A stretch of DNA of 64,000 nt from Tilletia caries (lineage: Eukaryota > Basidiomycota > Exobasidiomycetes > Tilletiales > Tilletiaceae): contig JALUTQ010000004.1 in NCBI GenBank assembly GCA_032718865.1, positions 1,922,001-1,986,000 of the forward strand, given 5' to 3'. Shown here in pieces: positions 11,248 through 23,034 of this stretch. The position numbers and the translations under genes were made by a program. Every line of letters begins with the position of its first letter. Within the stretch, counting starts at the first letter, position 1. Below the pieces are notes generated by a model. That model was not told the DNA's origin. It made no database searches and saw nothing but the letters and a program-made list of their open reading frames with translations.

Positions 11248-14116
11248 TCAGCCGTTTGACGGAGGTCGGCGAAGCACAACGCGTTCCAGGCCACCACCAG
11301 AAGTTCCATCGCGCAGCGTAGTGGCAAGTGGCGACTTGCCGATCAATGCCCCACCTGCCCCTTGCGACCCCATAGCACCCGCTGATCCATACACGGACTG
11401 GCCCGGTCGATACCAGTCAAGCTGATGCGCTCCAGAGCTCGAAACGGGACCCGTGGCGGAGAAATCGCTGCCCACGCTGTTACTTCTGTGCGCCTGATGA
11501 GCTTCATGCGCTGCCGTGCGCCAGTCTAGTGGGCCCGGGGTACGAAAGTTGTGGCTACCGTTGCCTTGGGAAGATGAGGCGGAAGACAATGAGGAATTGG
11601 TCGGCTGAGGCGGCGGAGGTATCTGGCCATGCATCACCTGCATTGCTTCAGCGCCCATTTCGGACGAGCCGTTAGAAGACCATGAAGCCACGTTTGGATA
11701 GTACGGAGCGTTGGCGGAGATCGCCGTGGCGTGATCCGGTCGACTTCCGGCCAAATCCGCTGACAGGCTGCGATCGGGAGTCGACATACTCGTGTTCCCT
11801 TGGCCGTTTGTCGAATAGTCATATCCCAGCCCACCAGCACCGCCACCGCCGCTGCCGCCTGCTGCACGTGGAAGCCCCCCGCCGCTTGGAACGTACATGT
11901 ATCCGCTGCTGCTTTGCAATCTGCCGTGTTCAGCGGAAGAACCAGGGTGGACCGACACGCCTTGCAATGTCACATTGCTCTGTCCAACCCCTCCCGCATT
12001 CGGCTGTCCGCTGTCATCACCGCCGCTGCCGCCGCCGCTGCCCAGCCCCGATCCTTTTACTCCGTTGTTGAACATGCCGTCCCAATCGGCTCCTCCCCTC
12101 GCCGGCATCCGAGCAGAGTTCTGAACATTATTTGTCTGCTGTAAAAGATGCGGGTAGTAAGGCGGCATCTCGTGAGAATTGCGGGTCTGCTGAGAATAAT
12201 CATGGGCGCCCACTGTCGTCGGGTTCAAAGGACCCGATCCGACGGGAGGTAACGGAGGTGCAAAGTTGCTGTCGCCCCTAGGGGACTGCGTCGTGCTGCT
12301 GTTGACACTGCCAGCATTGGGTGTAACAGGTAGGTAGCCGGCATCAGCCCGCCAACCCGGCGCTGTAGCCATTCCGTTCTGATAATTTTCGCCATACTGA
12401 CGCGCAGACTGCGGTCGTCCATCTGAAGGCGTGACGCCGCCATTCGCGTTCGCATTTCCGGTCCCGCCGCCGGGTGTCGTCATCACGTTGCTCAGCTCCC
12501 TTCGAGTTGCAGGCGAGCTCATGTGGGAGTCGGTCGAGCCTGAATGCCCAGCACTCATGGCCATGCCGCTGCTATGGCCACTCTCTGAATGGAAGGAGGA
12601 GGAGGAGGAGGAAGACGGATAGGGCTCATATCTGCCCGTCCCTATCCGCAGCTGTGCGAGCCGTGACGGAGCGTCGGAAACAACCCGACGCCGATTCCCC
12701 ACATAATCGCTGTTGCTGGCGATACCGCCGCTGCCGCCGCTACTGTTCATCATGGCGCCGGTGTTGGCTACGGCTGGGTCGAATGTGGAAAAGTCGAAGG
12801 GTGGTGGGGGTTGATGCGCATACCGCTGTTGTGGATATGGCTGCTGTTGTTGCAGCTGCTGCTGCTGTTGTGAATGCCCGCGAAAATCATCTGCTGGGCC
12901 TGTCATCCCCGTAGCCGAGCCAGGCGAATATGGTGTATTGCTCATCCGCCCCATCGCAGATGTCGAAGTGCCCATCATAGGCCGTCCATCAGGCCGAAGT
13001 ATCATGGATGATTGCTCATCACCGCTGCCCGAAGGACCCGACCTCCGCCGGGTGTTCTGGGGCGCCTCGACGGGTTCTCCGCGATAGCGTGGAATGCCGT
13101 CGTGATCGACTTCGATCTGAGGCGGAATGCGAAAATTGGATCGGTTCAATAGCGGCGGACTGATCGTCATTGAGTTGAATTCGGGCAGGCTCGAGGGGGT
13201 ACGCAAGCGGCCGGCAAGGACATCTTCGATGGCATAGTAGGAAATCAGGTGCTGGTGCGAGTTCCCGATTGGGAAAGAGATGGTCTGTCCGATGAACAAA
13301 TGGAAGGGAAGCTGTGTCAATGACATGTCGACGAAGAACAGTAGCTGATCAGTTGAGAAAGCCTGATCGCACACTCACCTTTTTGCACAGACCGTTATGG
13401 ATGAAGGGAAAGCTGTTGGTGAGGCTACCCACCAGGCTCCGCTCAGCTTCGTTTTCTTTGCCTCCCGAGAGCTCGGTTCCGGGCGGATTTACACCAGATA
13501 TCGAACCAGGCAAGGAATTTTGTAAGGGCCCACCTGACGACGGTGCAATAGGGCCTTCGGGCACTTGCGGGGCGCCATCAGAAGCGGAGAAGCGAACATG
13601 CTCCTTGTTCTTCGACTTTGTGTCCTCCGCATTTTGGCTGGCCTTCTTCTCGATCTGTCGGTAAACCTGTCAGAAGATGCATGGCAAGGGAAGAAGAGCG
13701 AGATCAATCAACACATAGCAAGGAGCCTCACGAGGTCGACTAAGAAAGCAAAGCGGCACGTACGAGGAAGTTGTTCAAAATCCGACTGGGACTCCAATAG
13801 AGGCCGTCCGTCCATCGCTTGACGCCGCTCTCGAGCTCGTCAAAGACGAAGACGGCGCCACTCCGAATCAGAGCCATGCGCTCTTCCTCCCGCAGGCGGC
13901 GAGTAATCTTTGGAAGCCTGTTCTGGCGGACAGCCTCGAAGATGAGGAGAGCGTCCTTTGTGGATTGTCTGTTGGTTTTTGGTCGCGACGTGGCATAATT
14001 CAATCAGTGAATATTTGATCAGTCGCGAGGATCGTTCTGAGGAAAGGCAGGATGGGCAACATGGGTCGAGATACTGACACGTAGCCGACATAGGTGCAGC
14101 TGTTGATGCGCTCCAT
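11248..14116 (-). CDS. WOPR-domain transcription factor (Gti1/Pac2/Wor1/Ryp1 family)
   Basis: Four exons, 14116-14079, 13968-13764, 13666-13379 and 13284-11248, give 855 residues. Residues 1-85 form the first WOPR half: TYVGYV, then DALLIFEAVRQNRLPKI, RREEE-type basic stretch, GAVFVFDE and KRWTDGLYWSPSRI. The second half, near residues 175-210, reads KKTISFP, HLISYY, EDV and GRLRTPS. Both halves are characteristic of this fungal-only DNA-binding family, whose members control morphological switching, conidiation or virulence programmes from the nucleus. A linker of about 80 residues separates the halves. The remaining 640 residues are Ser/Gly/Asn/Gln-rich with a poly-Gln tract, as usual for the family's activation region. 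The start codon is right at the domain edge, as in known homologs. A very long gene-free region lies upstream. Which family member it is cannot be decided without alignment. Confidence 0.93.
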
Positions 14117-16450
14117 GGTCCCGGTCTAGCGCTGGTGCCGCTGGGAAAGAAGTAAACGCTCGTCGAATGCGGCTGAAAGCTGGAAGGGAAATTAGACGAG
14201 CAGCGAAGGGGTGTGGGGGCGCAGGTTTGCCGGAGATCGGACGATGCAAGTTGCAGAAGCACAAGCAAGGAGGGGATAGGGAAGAGACCGGCGATGAAGG
14301 AGTGAAAAGAGGTAAAAGAGGATATCAGCCTCGCGCGCATGGGCATCTTCTTTGACGGTCTCCGCCAGGAATGAAACGAACATACCCAAGTTGCAAAGGT
14401 CCCCTGAAATCTAATTTCGGCGATGTTTGCTTGGTCTGACGGTCCTATGCTCTCGAGCTCGATCTCCAGCACGGACCCGGGCACGATGTTGCCGGCGCCT
14501 TTCTCCGTGCGCTGCCTTGCGTCCCGCTTTAGCCGCTTTGCCTCTCTCGCAAGCTGCTGTTTGGCAATGCGCCGTGACCACCTTCGAAACTGGGCAGTGA
14601 GGGAGGTGGGCGAGATAGGGTGTGTGAGAGAGAAATGCTGCGACCCGCGAGTGAGGATGAGTACACGCCGGGCTTGGAAGAAATGTGACCCTTTTGCCCT
14701 TCCCTTCCCAGCTGCGTAGAACCGACTCTCGCACTACGACTGCTGCTCGTGCTGCACCTCCCTATTTCGTCACAGGCTGCGGACTGTGGAGTGTAGGTCG
14801 GAGCGGATTGTGATGGGCAGAAAGCTTGTTGGGACTTGGGATGGACAGGAACAAGTCAGCAAAGGAAGCGAGCGAGAGGTCAAGCGCAACGTGGAGACCA
14901 CACATGCCATGCTGCAGAAGAAGTCTCATCCTGTCTGCTCCCCCAGTCTCCCCAGATGGCCCCAGCTCCTGGTTTTTCCGATTGTTTGGGGGATTGAGAC
15001 AGCGGAAGCGCTGCTAAAGTGCTAAGATCTCTGCTACTTGTCATCTCCCATGTAATCCCGGGGCGCTGGCCGCTGCGGCCTCTGCCCGGGTTATGCTTTG
15101 AGAGGCGTGAGATGAACAAATAAATACATTCGCCGAGAACGAGTCAGTAACGACCAACGAGTAACACAGGTTACCTGTAGTCACAAGTGTCGAACGCCAA
15201 ACCCCTGACGCCCTGATAGTGAAGGGATACCAGACTATACAAAGTTGGACCTCCCTTAAAGTCATGCGGTCAGTGCGGACCTTTTCCACCCAGAAAGGTC
15301 CGCAACCACCGACCGGATATTCGAACTCTCCAACCACGAGGTCCACGCAAACAGCAAGAAGTTTTGCCCTGTCTGTACTCTGTTATGCACAAGTTCATAT
15401 CTCCAATTGCCCACTCTTCTCCAATCTCCAGTCTCCAGCAGCTTCTGCCTTCGGAGTCCGCATCCGCCACCTGGGCGTGTGTCCACTACCTGTCGTCCTC
15501 GACGGTGGAGTCTCGCGTCTCACCCCCAAGTGTTATTGTTGGGTTAGCTGTGAGAAGGCTCGGAGCCACTCGTAGATGAATATCTCATATCTCATATCTC
15601 ATAGCTCGTACATGTCAACACGACGGCTAAAAGCAGGAATAAGCAGAGTAAGTAGTACAGGACTGAACAGATAGAGTTCACAAGCTTCGACTCTCTCCAG
15701 TAGTCTCCATCCCCATCACACCAGCGGAGGCCGCCGGCCGAATGATGTCCCAAACGCCTCAACTACCACGTATATACACTAATACAACTACTGCAGTCTG
15801 CAGCTCCCGCCCGCCTGCTTCTCCCGCCTCCCGCGAGACCGCAGGCGTGGGATATCTAGGATCTGAGAAATGGTCTAGCGTCGATGCTTTGCGTTGGAGC
15901 AAGTATGTAATACTCTCGTCGTCTTTCGTTGCTCTCCTACTTCTCTGCCTCTATATATGTATGTACTTTTGCATCTCCAGGTTTTTCCTTGTTCCGCTCC
16001 TTTACATGTCACTGGATTTGATGTACACATGTTCGCCGTCGTTTGTATGTTATTGTACATTTTCCCAGCGACCCGCAACGATGCAATCCTATGCTTGACC
16101 AATTCCTTGCTCCCTCCCTGCTTGAACGCTTTTGGCCGGACGATGCGGATGTCATTCTGAGCTACAGGTGTCTGCTGAGCAAGGCCATGTTCACTACCAT
16201 TATGGAAACTTGCTAATATTTAATTATTCACTCCTGCTCTACTTATACACCACCACGTCCCAAGGGCTTCACCGCAAGCAAGGCACACGACCACCGTCCA
16301 CCCCTCTTCCGACTCCCGGTCTGTCAACAGCTCAGGGGGTACATCTGCTGGTTTGTGTCTCACCACTGGGCAACAACGTCGTACATACATATATGTATAG
16401 AAATCCGACTGCGATCAGCGATCTTAGTCGTCAGCGCAACAGCCCGTGGC

Positions 16451-16482
16451 CATCAGGCATCAGGCATCAGGCATCAGGCATC
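16451..16482. repeat. Heptanucleotide tandem repeat (CATCAGG)4
   Basis: Four perfect copies of CATCAGG followed by CATC. A two-copy version of the same unit occurs at 59442-59455. Confidence 0.9.
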
Positions 16483-17918
16483 AGGCATCTTGGCCCGCAC
16501 GGAGGATCAGAAATTATGTACATGGGGAGATTGTTGGCGTGGGAACGCTATATGTATTCCAGCATTTGTGTCATGATGTTTCCGTGTTTCCACAGTTAGT
16601 ATGTAATTAAGTATCATCATTTCCTGCGCAAGATTTGAGAGCACGCAGGGCTATATAATAAGGTAGTGTGTATACTCTATCTAGTATCTTGGCTATGTAG
16701 GCGCTATGTAGCTACATACCTACTGCTGCGTGAACGGTTTATCTTGCTGCTGCTTGACATCTTGACATCTTGATGTGGATGTGATATGTGATATCTGATT
16801 AGGTACATATCTCCTTGAGCGCCTCAGCGCGAGTAGTTGCTCGTGTTAAATAAGCCCCCTCCCCACTCCCCAGTCGCTGTGCTCCCTGCGCTCTGAGCGC
16901 CAACCTCGTTCTGCTTTCGGTCTTCCTCGCCGGTTTCCCAACCTCCCGCTCGACGAACGACCTTGGCGCGCAGATAGCAGCAGAAGTTAGAACATTCTGA
17001 ACAACTTCTGCTTATTTTCTCCTTAGTCCTTATTATTGATTGTTGACCTGCTGAGGCGGGATCGCGGATCGCGGCGTGAAGTCATCAGCTCGACTGGCCC
17101 GGCCGGAATTTGTCTCGTCAAATCTGCATTATTCATTACTGAGGACTGCAACTCGGTAGCGGTGGGTGGGCTCAACAACTTGCTGCTTGAGCGCTTGTGT
17201 GAGCGTCGAGCCCTTCGTCCTTGGGTCCGCCGTTGACCGTGCTCATGCGCTCATGGCTCATGGCTCAGCTCGCCGTCATTGTCGCCTTCCACATCATTGC
17301 TTGGACGACCGCACGGGAAGCGTGCGCTGAGCGCTGAGGGCAAGGGTATGTACCTAAAAGATTGCCTTGTGTGTGGACAAATTCACACGGACAGGCGCCC
17401 ATGCGCCTAATACTTAATGTGATGTACGACGCCAAGAAAGCTTAAGCATTGCTTCACGACAGAACGCAGAACGAATACATAACGATGTATGTATGTGTGT
17501 GATCTGTGACGGGAGCTTGAGCTGAGGATCGAGGATTTAGCTTAACGCTCACGAGCGAGGATCCCCGAATCAATTCTTCCTGTCTCAGGAAGTCAGAAAC
17601 AACGACCGTCTTTACTTGTACCTGCAATGGAGCCCAAAGAAGAGGGCTCTAGTACTACTTTCATCCATGCCTTGCTTGCGATCTGCTTGCTTGTGTGGAA
17701 CAGGGGGAGTGTAGCCCCGGTGCAGTAGTGCAGGGTGCTGTCAGATACAGTAGTGACCCGGATGTTTCTGCTCCGGGCTTTGCGATGAGCGGACGAGAAA
17801 GAGGGGCCAAGAATTGACGTCGGGGAGTTCGTTCATGCCTGGATTCGATTGCGTTCGCACACGCCCGGGCAGAGACCGTTCGTCGGAGACAGAGTATCTC
17901 CCTCAAGCCCGAATCGCG

Positions 17919-17953
17919 CAGCTCTTATCTTGGAACAAGGAAGATAAGAGCTG
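17919..17953. repeat. Perfect 13-bp hairpin beside the FHA gene stop
   Basis: CAGCTCTTATCTT and its exact reverse complement are separated by a 9-base loop. The hairpin begins 12 bases downstream of the stop codon at 17965 on the minus strand, so it falls in the 3' untranslated region and could act in 3'-end processing or stability; function is inference. Confidence 0.7.
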
Positions 17954-17964
17954 CCATCCGCTGG

Positions 17965-20720
17965 CTACGATCCTCCGTGCTGGCCCGACTCCTGCCAACG
18001 TCTCTTCGCCGCGTCTCGAACGTATTCGGAATATGTCGCAGAGCCACCAGCGTTCCAAGACTGCTGTCGACTCGCCGCTGCGATCTCGTCCACATCCCTG
18101 AGCGCTCCGCTTCCCAAACCTGCCCGGCCTGAAGTACCCCGCGCTAGAATCGGCTGGTGCTTACGGTGCTGCGATTCTGGATGCTCTGATGATTGCCAAT
18201 GTTGGCCCTCCGTGCCAACATGGTCGTTGATACTGTCAGAGCCGCCGGCAGTAGAAGTAGCAGTCAAACGTCCGGCTCCCGACATGGCGCTGAAGAGTTT
18301 GAACCCTCGATTACTGTCTCCCAACGGGGTGAACGCGGTAGCTCGAGGAGCGGCAAGTTTGCCCCTCGGCGGGGCTGGGGCTGGAAGTGGCAAGGCTGCC
18401 GCAGCCATCCGAGCCGCATGTTGAGGATCCTGACCGAATCCGCTGCCGCCGACGACTTCGTTCGCAAGACCTCGAGGCAGTGTCTTCTCAATGCTGTGTG
18501 CATGAAGTCGGCGTTGAGCCGCCCGGTCGACGTATCCAGATGCAGATGACGCTGGAGTCGACGTCGCTATGGATTGTGCTTGCTCCGGCTCCGCAGCATA
18601 CGTGGGGGCAGCCACGGCTATAGCAGAGTCTGCGAGCTTCGACGACCCTGTCGAGCTACCAGGTGTGTGGTGTAGATGCGCAGTGGATATGGACACCATA
18701 ATGTCATCATCCGCAGCCGCACGCTTCTTCTTGCTTGAAAGATGCTTTTTCCAACTGACTGTGGCCGTGGTGCCATTCCCGCTTGCAGGGCCAGAAGCCT
18801 CGCCACCGGTGCTCACTTTGCCCTTGCCCTTGCCACTGTCGAGATACATCCCCCGCAAATCCTTCATCTTCCTCTTCCACTCCGCTTCCGAATCGAGCTT
18901 ACGGTCGCCGGCCAACGGTCGGGCTGCACCCGACGCGTAGCTGCTGTCCGGATCTGTTATCGACGAGCCTCGATCCGGGCCAGGTTGCAGCATCGAACCG
19001 TCGGCTGCCGAGGTAGATTTCTGTGATGCAGAGCCTTTGCGTTCCGCGTCATCTCTGGCCAGTAACAGGATTGCGTTCTGCCCATCAAAGTCGAGCTGGC
19101 AGACCTCACAGCAAGTGGCAGTTTGTTCCGGGCAGTGTGGCTGATGATGACGATGATAACCTCCCTCGGTGGCTCCGGTCGCATAGTTATCGCTGGGAGC
19201 GTAGGACCGAGAACCGGTTGAAGACGAGTGAGAGTGCACCTCGAAGATCGTGGCTCCGATCCGGATCAAATCACCGTGGCGCACCTCATACGGTCGACTG
19301 GCCACTTTTGGATCGCTCAATCGGTGATAAGCTCCCAGGGGCGGGTCAGACCCGGTGACTTGTGCCAGGGAACGTGGTTGAGGTTCTCCACCACTGCGAC
19401 CAGCGTCCGCATTGCTTCCTTTCGACAATTGGTCCCGTTTCTCACGGCGCAGGACAAAGGTGCCATGCGCGCTCCCGTTGTCGACGAGCCACCAGCCACC
19501 GTCGCCCCCAAAGGCAGTGGGAATACCGGCCGTGCGGAAAATGGTAGCGTGGTGTTTGCTGACATCCATCGAGGCGAGACGGACTCGGCGAGTGAAGACG
19601 CGGTCACGTCCGAACGAGACACCATCTTCCGCCCTGCCGCTGCCAGCGCCGGTATAGTCGGAGTCTAGAACCGCGACGGTGTGATTGGCGGGTAGGGCAT
19701 CGGAGAGTAATTTGACGAGACGCAGTTGAACGGCGACTGATCTGGGGATAGGGGGTGGTGGTGGCGGCGGTGGTGGGGACGTAGAGTATCTCCTTGGCGG
19801 AGGCCTTTCGTATTCAGATCTTTGGGTATAAGGATCAAACCTGTTCGCAACTTCGCTGGGATCGGGATGTCGGTAATGATCGCCATAATCGGGGTCGGAT
19901 GCATACGGTCGTGGTGGACGCCTGCTCGCTTCTACATCTGAAACCTCATCCCAATGTCGCGAGGCTTCGTAAGGTCGATGAAGTGGTGCATCGTGTCTGT
20001 ACTCGTGCCGGTCGTCCGCGGTCCACTCGCGGGGAGCACCACGTTCCTCTTCAGCGTGCCGTCTTGGATCTGCGCTTGTCCAAACTTCGTACGTTTCTTG
20101 ATGTCGGTTTTCGTAGTATGGCCGAGTTGAAGAGCCATGGCGCGGCGAGGGCGAGCGGGACCTTCTATTTTCGCGGTGGTAGTGTGATGTGCCACCGGGA
20201 TAGCGATCGAAAGGAGCGGGTGGGCGCGATTCTTGCGGCCCGTCACCGTAGTGCCCAAATCGATCGTCGTAGTAGCCCGCTGAGACTGTGTATGGATCGT
20301 CAGAGCGGCCTGATGGCGGTAGCTCGTCAAGGTCACGGTATGACAGTGGCTAATGGGCCAACGAACAGGGCCACGAACGAAGAAGAACAGGATTGAAGGA
20401 GGGGAGGTGGAGGCGGACAGAGGGGAGGAATGGCAAGGAAGGAAGAGGAGAGAGAATCAGAAACGGAAGGGAAGAGAGGCTGTCAGCAACGATGTAATCT
20501 GATCGAGCGATAGCGCGAAAGAGCCGTGCCTCCTCTGCCTGTGTGTGAGCTCCGGCCATTCTGGAACTGGACTTCCTTCACGTTTGCCTGTCCCACTCAG
20601 CAGGAGCCACGACTTCGGGTGGTCAAGGGAGAAGCACACAGAGCAAGAGACAGTTGAAGGAGAGCGTACCTGCTGCCGATGATCCCAGCGCGATGAGTTG
20701 TTCTGCATCCTGACGCTCAC
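17965..20720 (-). CDS. FHA-domain protein (possibly AGGF1-like)
   Basis: The main exon 20349-17965 is open for 795 codons; a 17-residue first exon (20720-20670, MSVRMQNNSSRWDHRQQ) joins it in phase across a 320-base intron, giving 811 residues. The N-terminal 220 residues are Arg/Tyr/Ser/Pro-rich with RSRSPSPR and a nine-proline run. A forkhead-associated domain follows at about 245-380: FGR, RVRLASMDVSKHHATI, NGSAHGTFV, and after an insertion GDLIRIGATIFEVH. FHA domains bind phosphothreonine peptides. Downstream there is a Cys/His patch (HCPEQTATCCEVC) and WKRKMKDLRGMYLD, which recalls splicing-associated AGGF1 proteins; that match is from memory and weak. The start exon is the least certain part, and the 320-base intron is long for this genome. 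The gene is divergent from WHI2, with about 855 bases between their start codons. Confidence 0.82.
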
Positions 20721-20888
20721 GCTTTGCCCCAGGTGGAAGCCTGTCGACGTCGCTGTCGCTGTCCTCGCTGATGTCCCATGTCCCCGTCGCTGTTGCTGCT
20801 TTCCGGGGATTGCAAGCGGGCGAGACCCTGTTGAGACTGCTTCACCGGGGTCTCAAAATAGTGCAATGATCGGCGCGTCCGACTCAGG

Positions 20889-21367
20889 CACCAACTCAAG
20901 GAATGCAGCGCGTCCCTCAGAAAGTCCGGGAGCACGTGACTTTGATTGATTGATCAATCTTTGATCATTCTTTCTTTTACGCGTGCGTACGTCATTGCTT
21001 TATATTCAACCCAAAAGTGAGACCGACATCAACCAACTCAGCAGTATGGACGAGTGGTTAGGAAAGTGGGTTAAATTTGTGCAGGTCACCTGTTCAAATC
21101 AGAGCTTTGCTCGCACACTTCCTTTTTATTTTATTTTTTGCGGTTAGAATACGTGGTTGAAGGGTTAGAAGGAGACTGGTTAGAGTTGGGGTTAGGGGGT
21201 TAGAGTTAGTGGGTGCGTAAGCACCCGTTAGAAAAAGGTTGGGTTGTCTTTGCGTTTTGGTGAAGAAGGTTAGAAGGGGGGGTCCGGGGGGGTCTCCCCC
21301 CGGCCCGAAGTTCCGATGGTGGCTCCCGGATTTTCTGAGGGACGCGCTACTGTCGTTCACCAACTCA
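20889..21367. mobile_element. Candidate MULE-like MITE in the FHA/WHI2 divergent promoter
   Basis: A 27-bp inverted repeat with one mismatch lies at 20907-20933 and 21322-21348 (AGCGCGTCCCTCAGAAA and complement). Just outside, the 10-bp direct repeat CACCAACTCA occurs at 20889-20898 and 21358-21367, fitting the 9-10-bp duplications made by Mutator-like elements. The implied element is 20899-21357, 459 bp, non-coding. Inside is a tRNA-like stretch (21042-21117) and a run of GGTTAG-type repeats (21145-21240). Caution: a related AACCAACTCA also occurs internally near 21031, and the outer 8-9 bases of the arms do not match, so boundaries are provisional. Confidence 0.55.
21042..21117 (+). other. 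tRNA-Ser/Leu-like relic (SINE-like)
   Basis: TGGACGAGTGGTTAGG resembles the A box and D arm of serine or leucine tRNAs, and TGTTCAAATC resembles the B box; a T-rich stretch follows from 21121 like a Pol III stop. The acceptor and T stems do not pair, so it is not a working tRNA. Confidence 0.4.
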
Positions 21368-21575
21368 GCCAAAGTCCAAAGTGGGCGTATGTACCGCGTA
21401 TCCCCGCCGGGTGTTGTTGGCTCTTGCTGTTGGCTGCTCACCATCACCGCATCACCCGCCAACTTGCCTTTCCGATAGATACATACTTGATCCTCAGTGC
21501 GACCTCGACGTCCCAGCTGAGCAAGACCATTACCCTCGCGCACGCTTCTCGGCCAGTTTCCCCGAAAAAATCAGC

Positions 21576-23034
21576 ATGGACGACTCGACAGCCTCCGCAC
21601 CCGCGGCCTTTGAACGGCTGCATCTCGATCTGCGCGGCACCCGCTTCACAATCGAACGCGACGACCTCATGAATTTGCCGGAGAGTGTCCTTCTCTGTCT
21701 GTTCCCCAACGGCCTCGCCCTCAACAACACCGCCGCTCATGGTCGGCATCTGGGCTACAGCAGTGCAGATGAAGACGAGGAGGAAGAGGAGGACGAGGAG
21801 GATGTGTACATTGTCGATGTGAGTCAGCCTGCAAGAACGTGCCCGGATCGGCCTTGATGCGGTTTGCTGAAGCTAGCCGTACATCACCTCCGCAGTTCGA
21901 TCCCGCCTGCCTCTCCTACGTTCTCGCCTTCTTCAAGACAGCTCAAGACGCCTTCTACGGAACGGAGACCCTACAGGGCAAATTTCGAGGTGGCCCACAA
22001 GCTGCTGCTCGCCTTTCGGCCTATCTTCAATCCCAGAACGCAGCAGCGACCAGCGAGTTCGGTGGGGTGGACGGCTTTGGAGCTCAGTCAGGCTGGGCAA
22101 ATCAGAACCCACTCTTGACTAAGCAAGCCGTTATTGTGCTCAGGGAGGAACTCGAGTACTTTGCCATCCCACCACATTCCACTCAGGAGGCCGCTTCGGC
22201 GGTAGCGGCAGGAGGAGAGGCGGAGGAGACGCGTCTGGCGAAGGAGGCAGATGGGCAGGAACACGTCCTGGCTTCCGATGCGCTTGGACGACTGAAGCGG
22301 GACGCCGGAAGGGCATTGCTTGAGCGTCGGTCCATCTTCACTGCGCTGCAACGCAATGTGAACAAGGAGAACAACATGGCTGAACAGCACCTTATCGATA
22401 TGCTGTGCATGAGGTGCGTTGCTTTCCATATCCACATCGAAAGATAAGACATTCCTCACTGATTTCCCAGCTTCCTCTCAACCTCGTCCTCCCGGCCTTT
22501 TTTATTGGCAACAGCGGCTTCGAGCCCAACGACACTTGGGGCTTCCGGGCTGTTGAGCCCGCTCGATGCTCACTGACCTCCATCAGTCTCGTCCTCCTCA
22601 AGACGGGCATTACACACTCCGCCGGCGCAGAGGGAACCGAAGAGGACGACCAGGACGATAACGACGACGAGAATGACCGAAGTGGCGCCGAGATCCTGGC
22701 CGACATGCGGATCGACCAGACCCAACTGAGCACTGCGCAGAAGTTGCTTCTATTCTGGCGCAAGCCTGCTCGCAAGTGCTGGTGGGACGGCGTCGATGTC
22801 GTCGTGCCTCTGCCTCTGGGTGCCTCGGCGGGGAACGCAAGCCAAACTACAGCAACGGCAGAAGCAAAGTCTGGTCAAACTCCCGAGACGGTGGCGGCGG
22901 CAGCAGCTGCGCAGACAGATCCCGGCATGACGGGTATTTCAGAGGCCGAGTTGGACCTCCTGGCGAATGGGCGCGGGCGGAAGGTCCGTGTGTGGGCGCG
23001 TAGGGTATGGACACTTGAACTTTCGTTGATATGA
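21576..23034 (+). CDS. WHI2: Whi2-type stress-response BTB-like protein
   Basis: Three exons, 21576-21818, 21896-22413 and 22515-23034, give 426 residues. Family hallmarks: LDLRGTRFTIERDDLMNLPESVLLCLFPNG near residue 20 (a BTB-like fold), an acidic stretch of Asp/Glu, FDPACLSYVLAFF, EELEYFAIPP, MLCMSGFEPNDTWGFRAVEPARCSLTSISL, and the C-terminal KVRVWARRVWTLELSL. Whi2 in yeast works with phosphatases Psr1/Psr2 to activate the general stress response and to restrain TORC1 at low amino acids. The second acceptor was placed at 22514 because it alone joins CMS to GFEPND in frame. The gene shares a divergent upstream region with the FHA gene, interrupted by a small inverted-repeat element. Strong family assignment. 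Confidence 0.9.

Larger units (their letters stand above)
14117..17964. other. 3.8-kb gene-free region upstream of the WOPR gene
   Basis: No open frame here shows a recognisable protein or convincing splice pattern. Visible: a (CATCAGG)4 tract at 16451-16482, scattered short direct repeats such as repeated CTTGACAT near 16755, and a hairpin at 17919-17953 close to the FHA gene stop. Base composition is more AT-rich from about 15.6 to 17.6 kb. Most of it is probably 5' leader and promoter of the WOPR gene. Confidence 0.5.

Noticed and set aside
14411..14734. Possible upstream exon of the WOPR gene
   Set aside because: The WOPR domain begins right after the ATG at 14116, as in homologs, and upstream frames show no family similarity.
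15254..15262. TTAAAGTCA, similar to the Wor1-type motif TTAAAGTTT, upstream of the WOPR gene
   Set aside because: A single imperfect match in nearly 4 kb is expected by chance.
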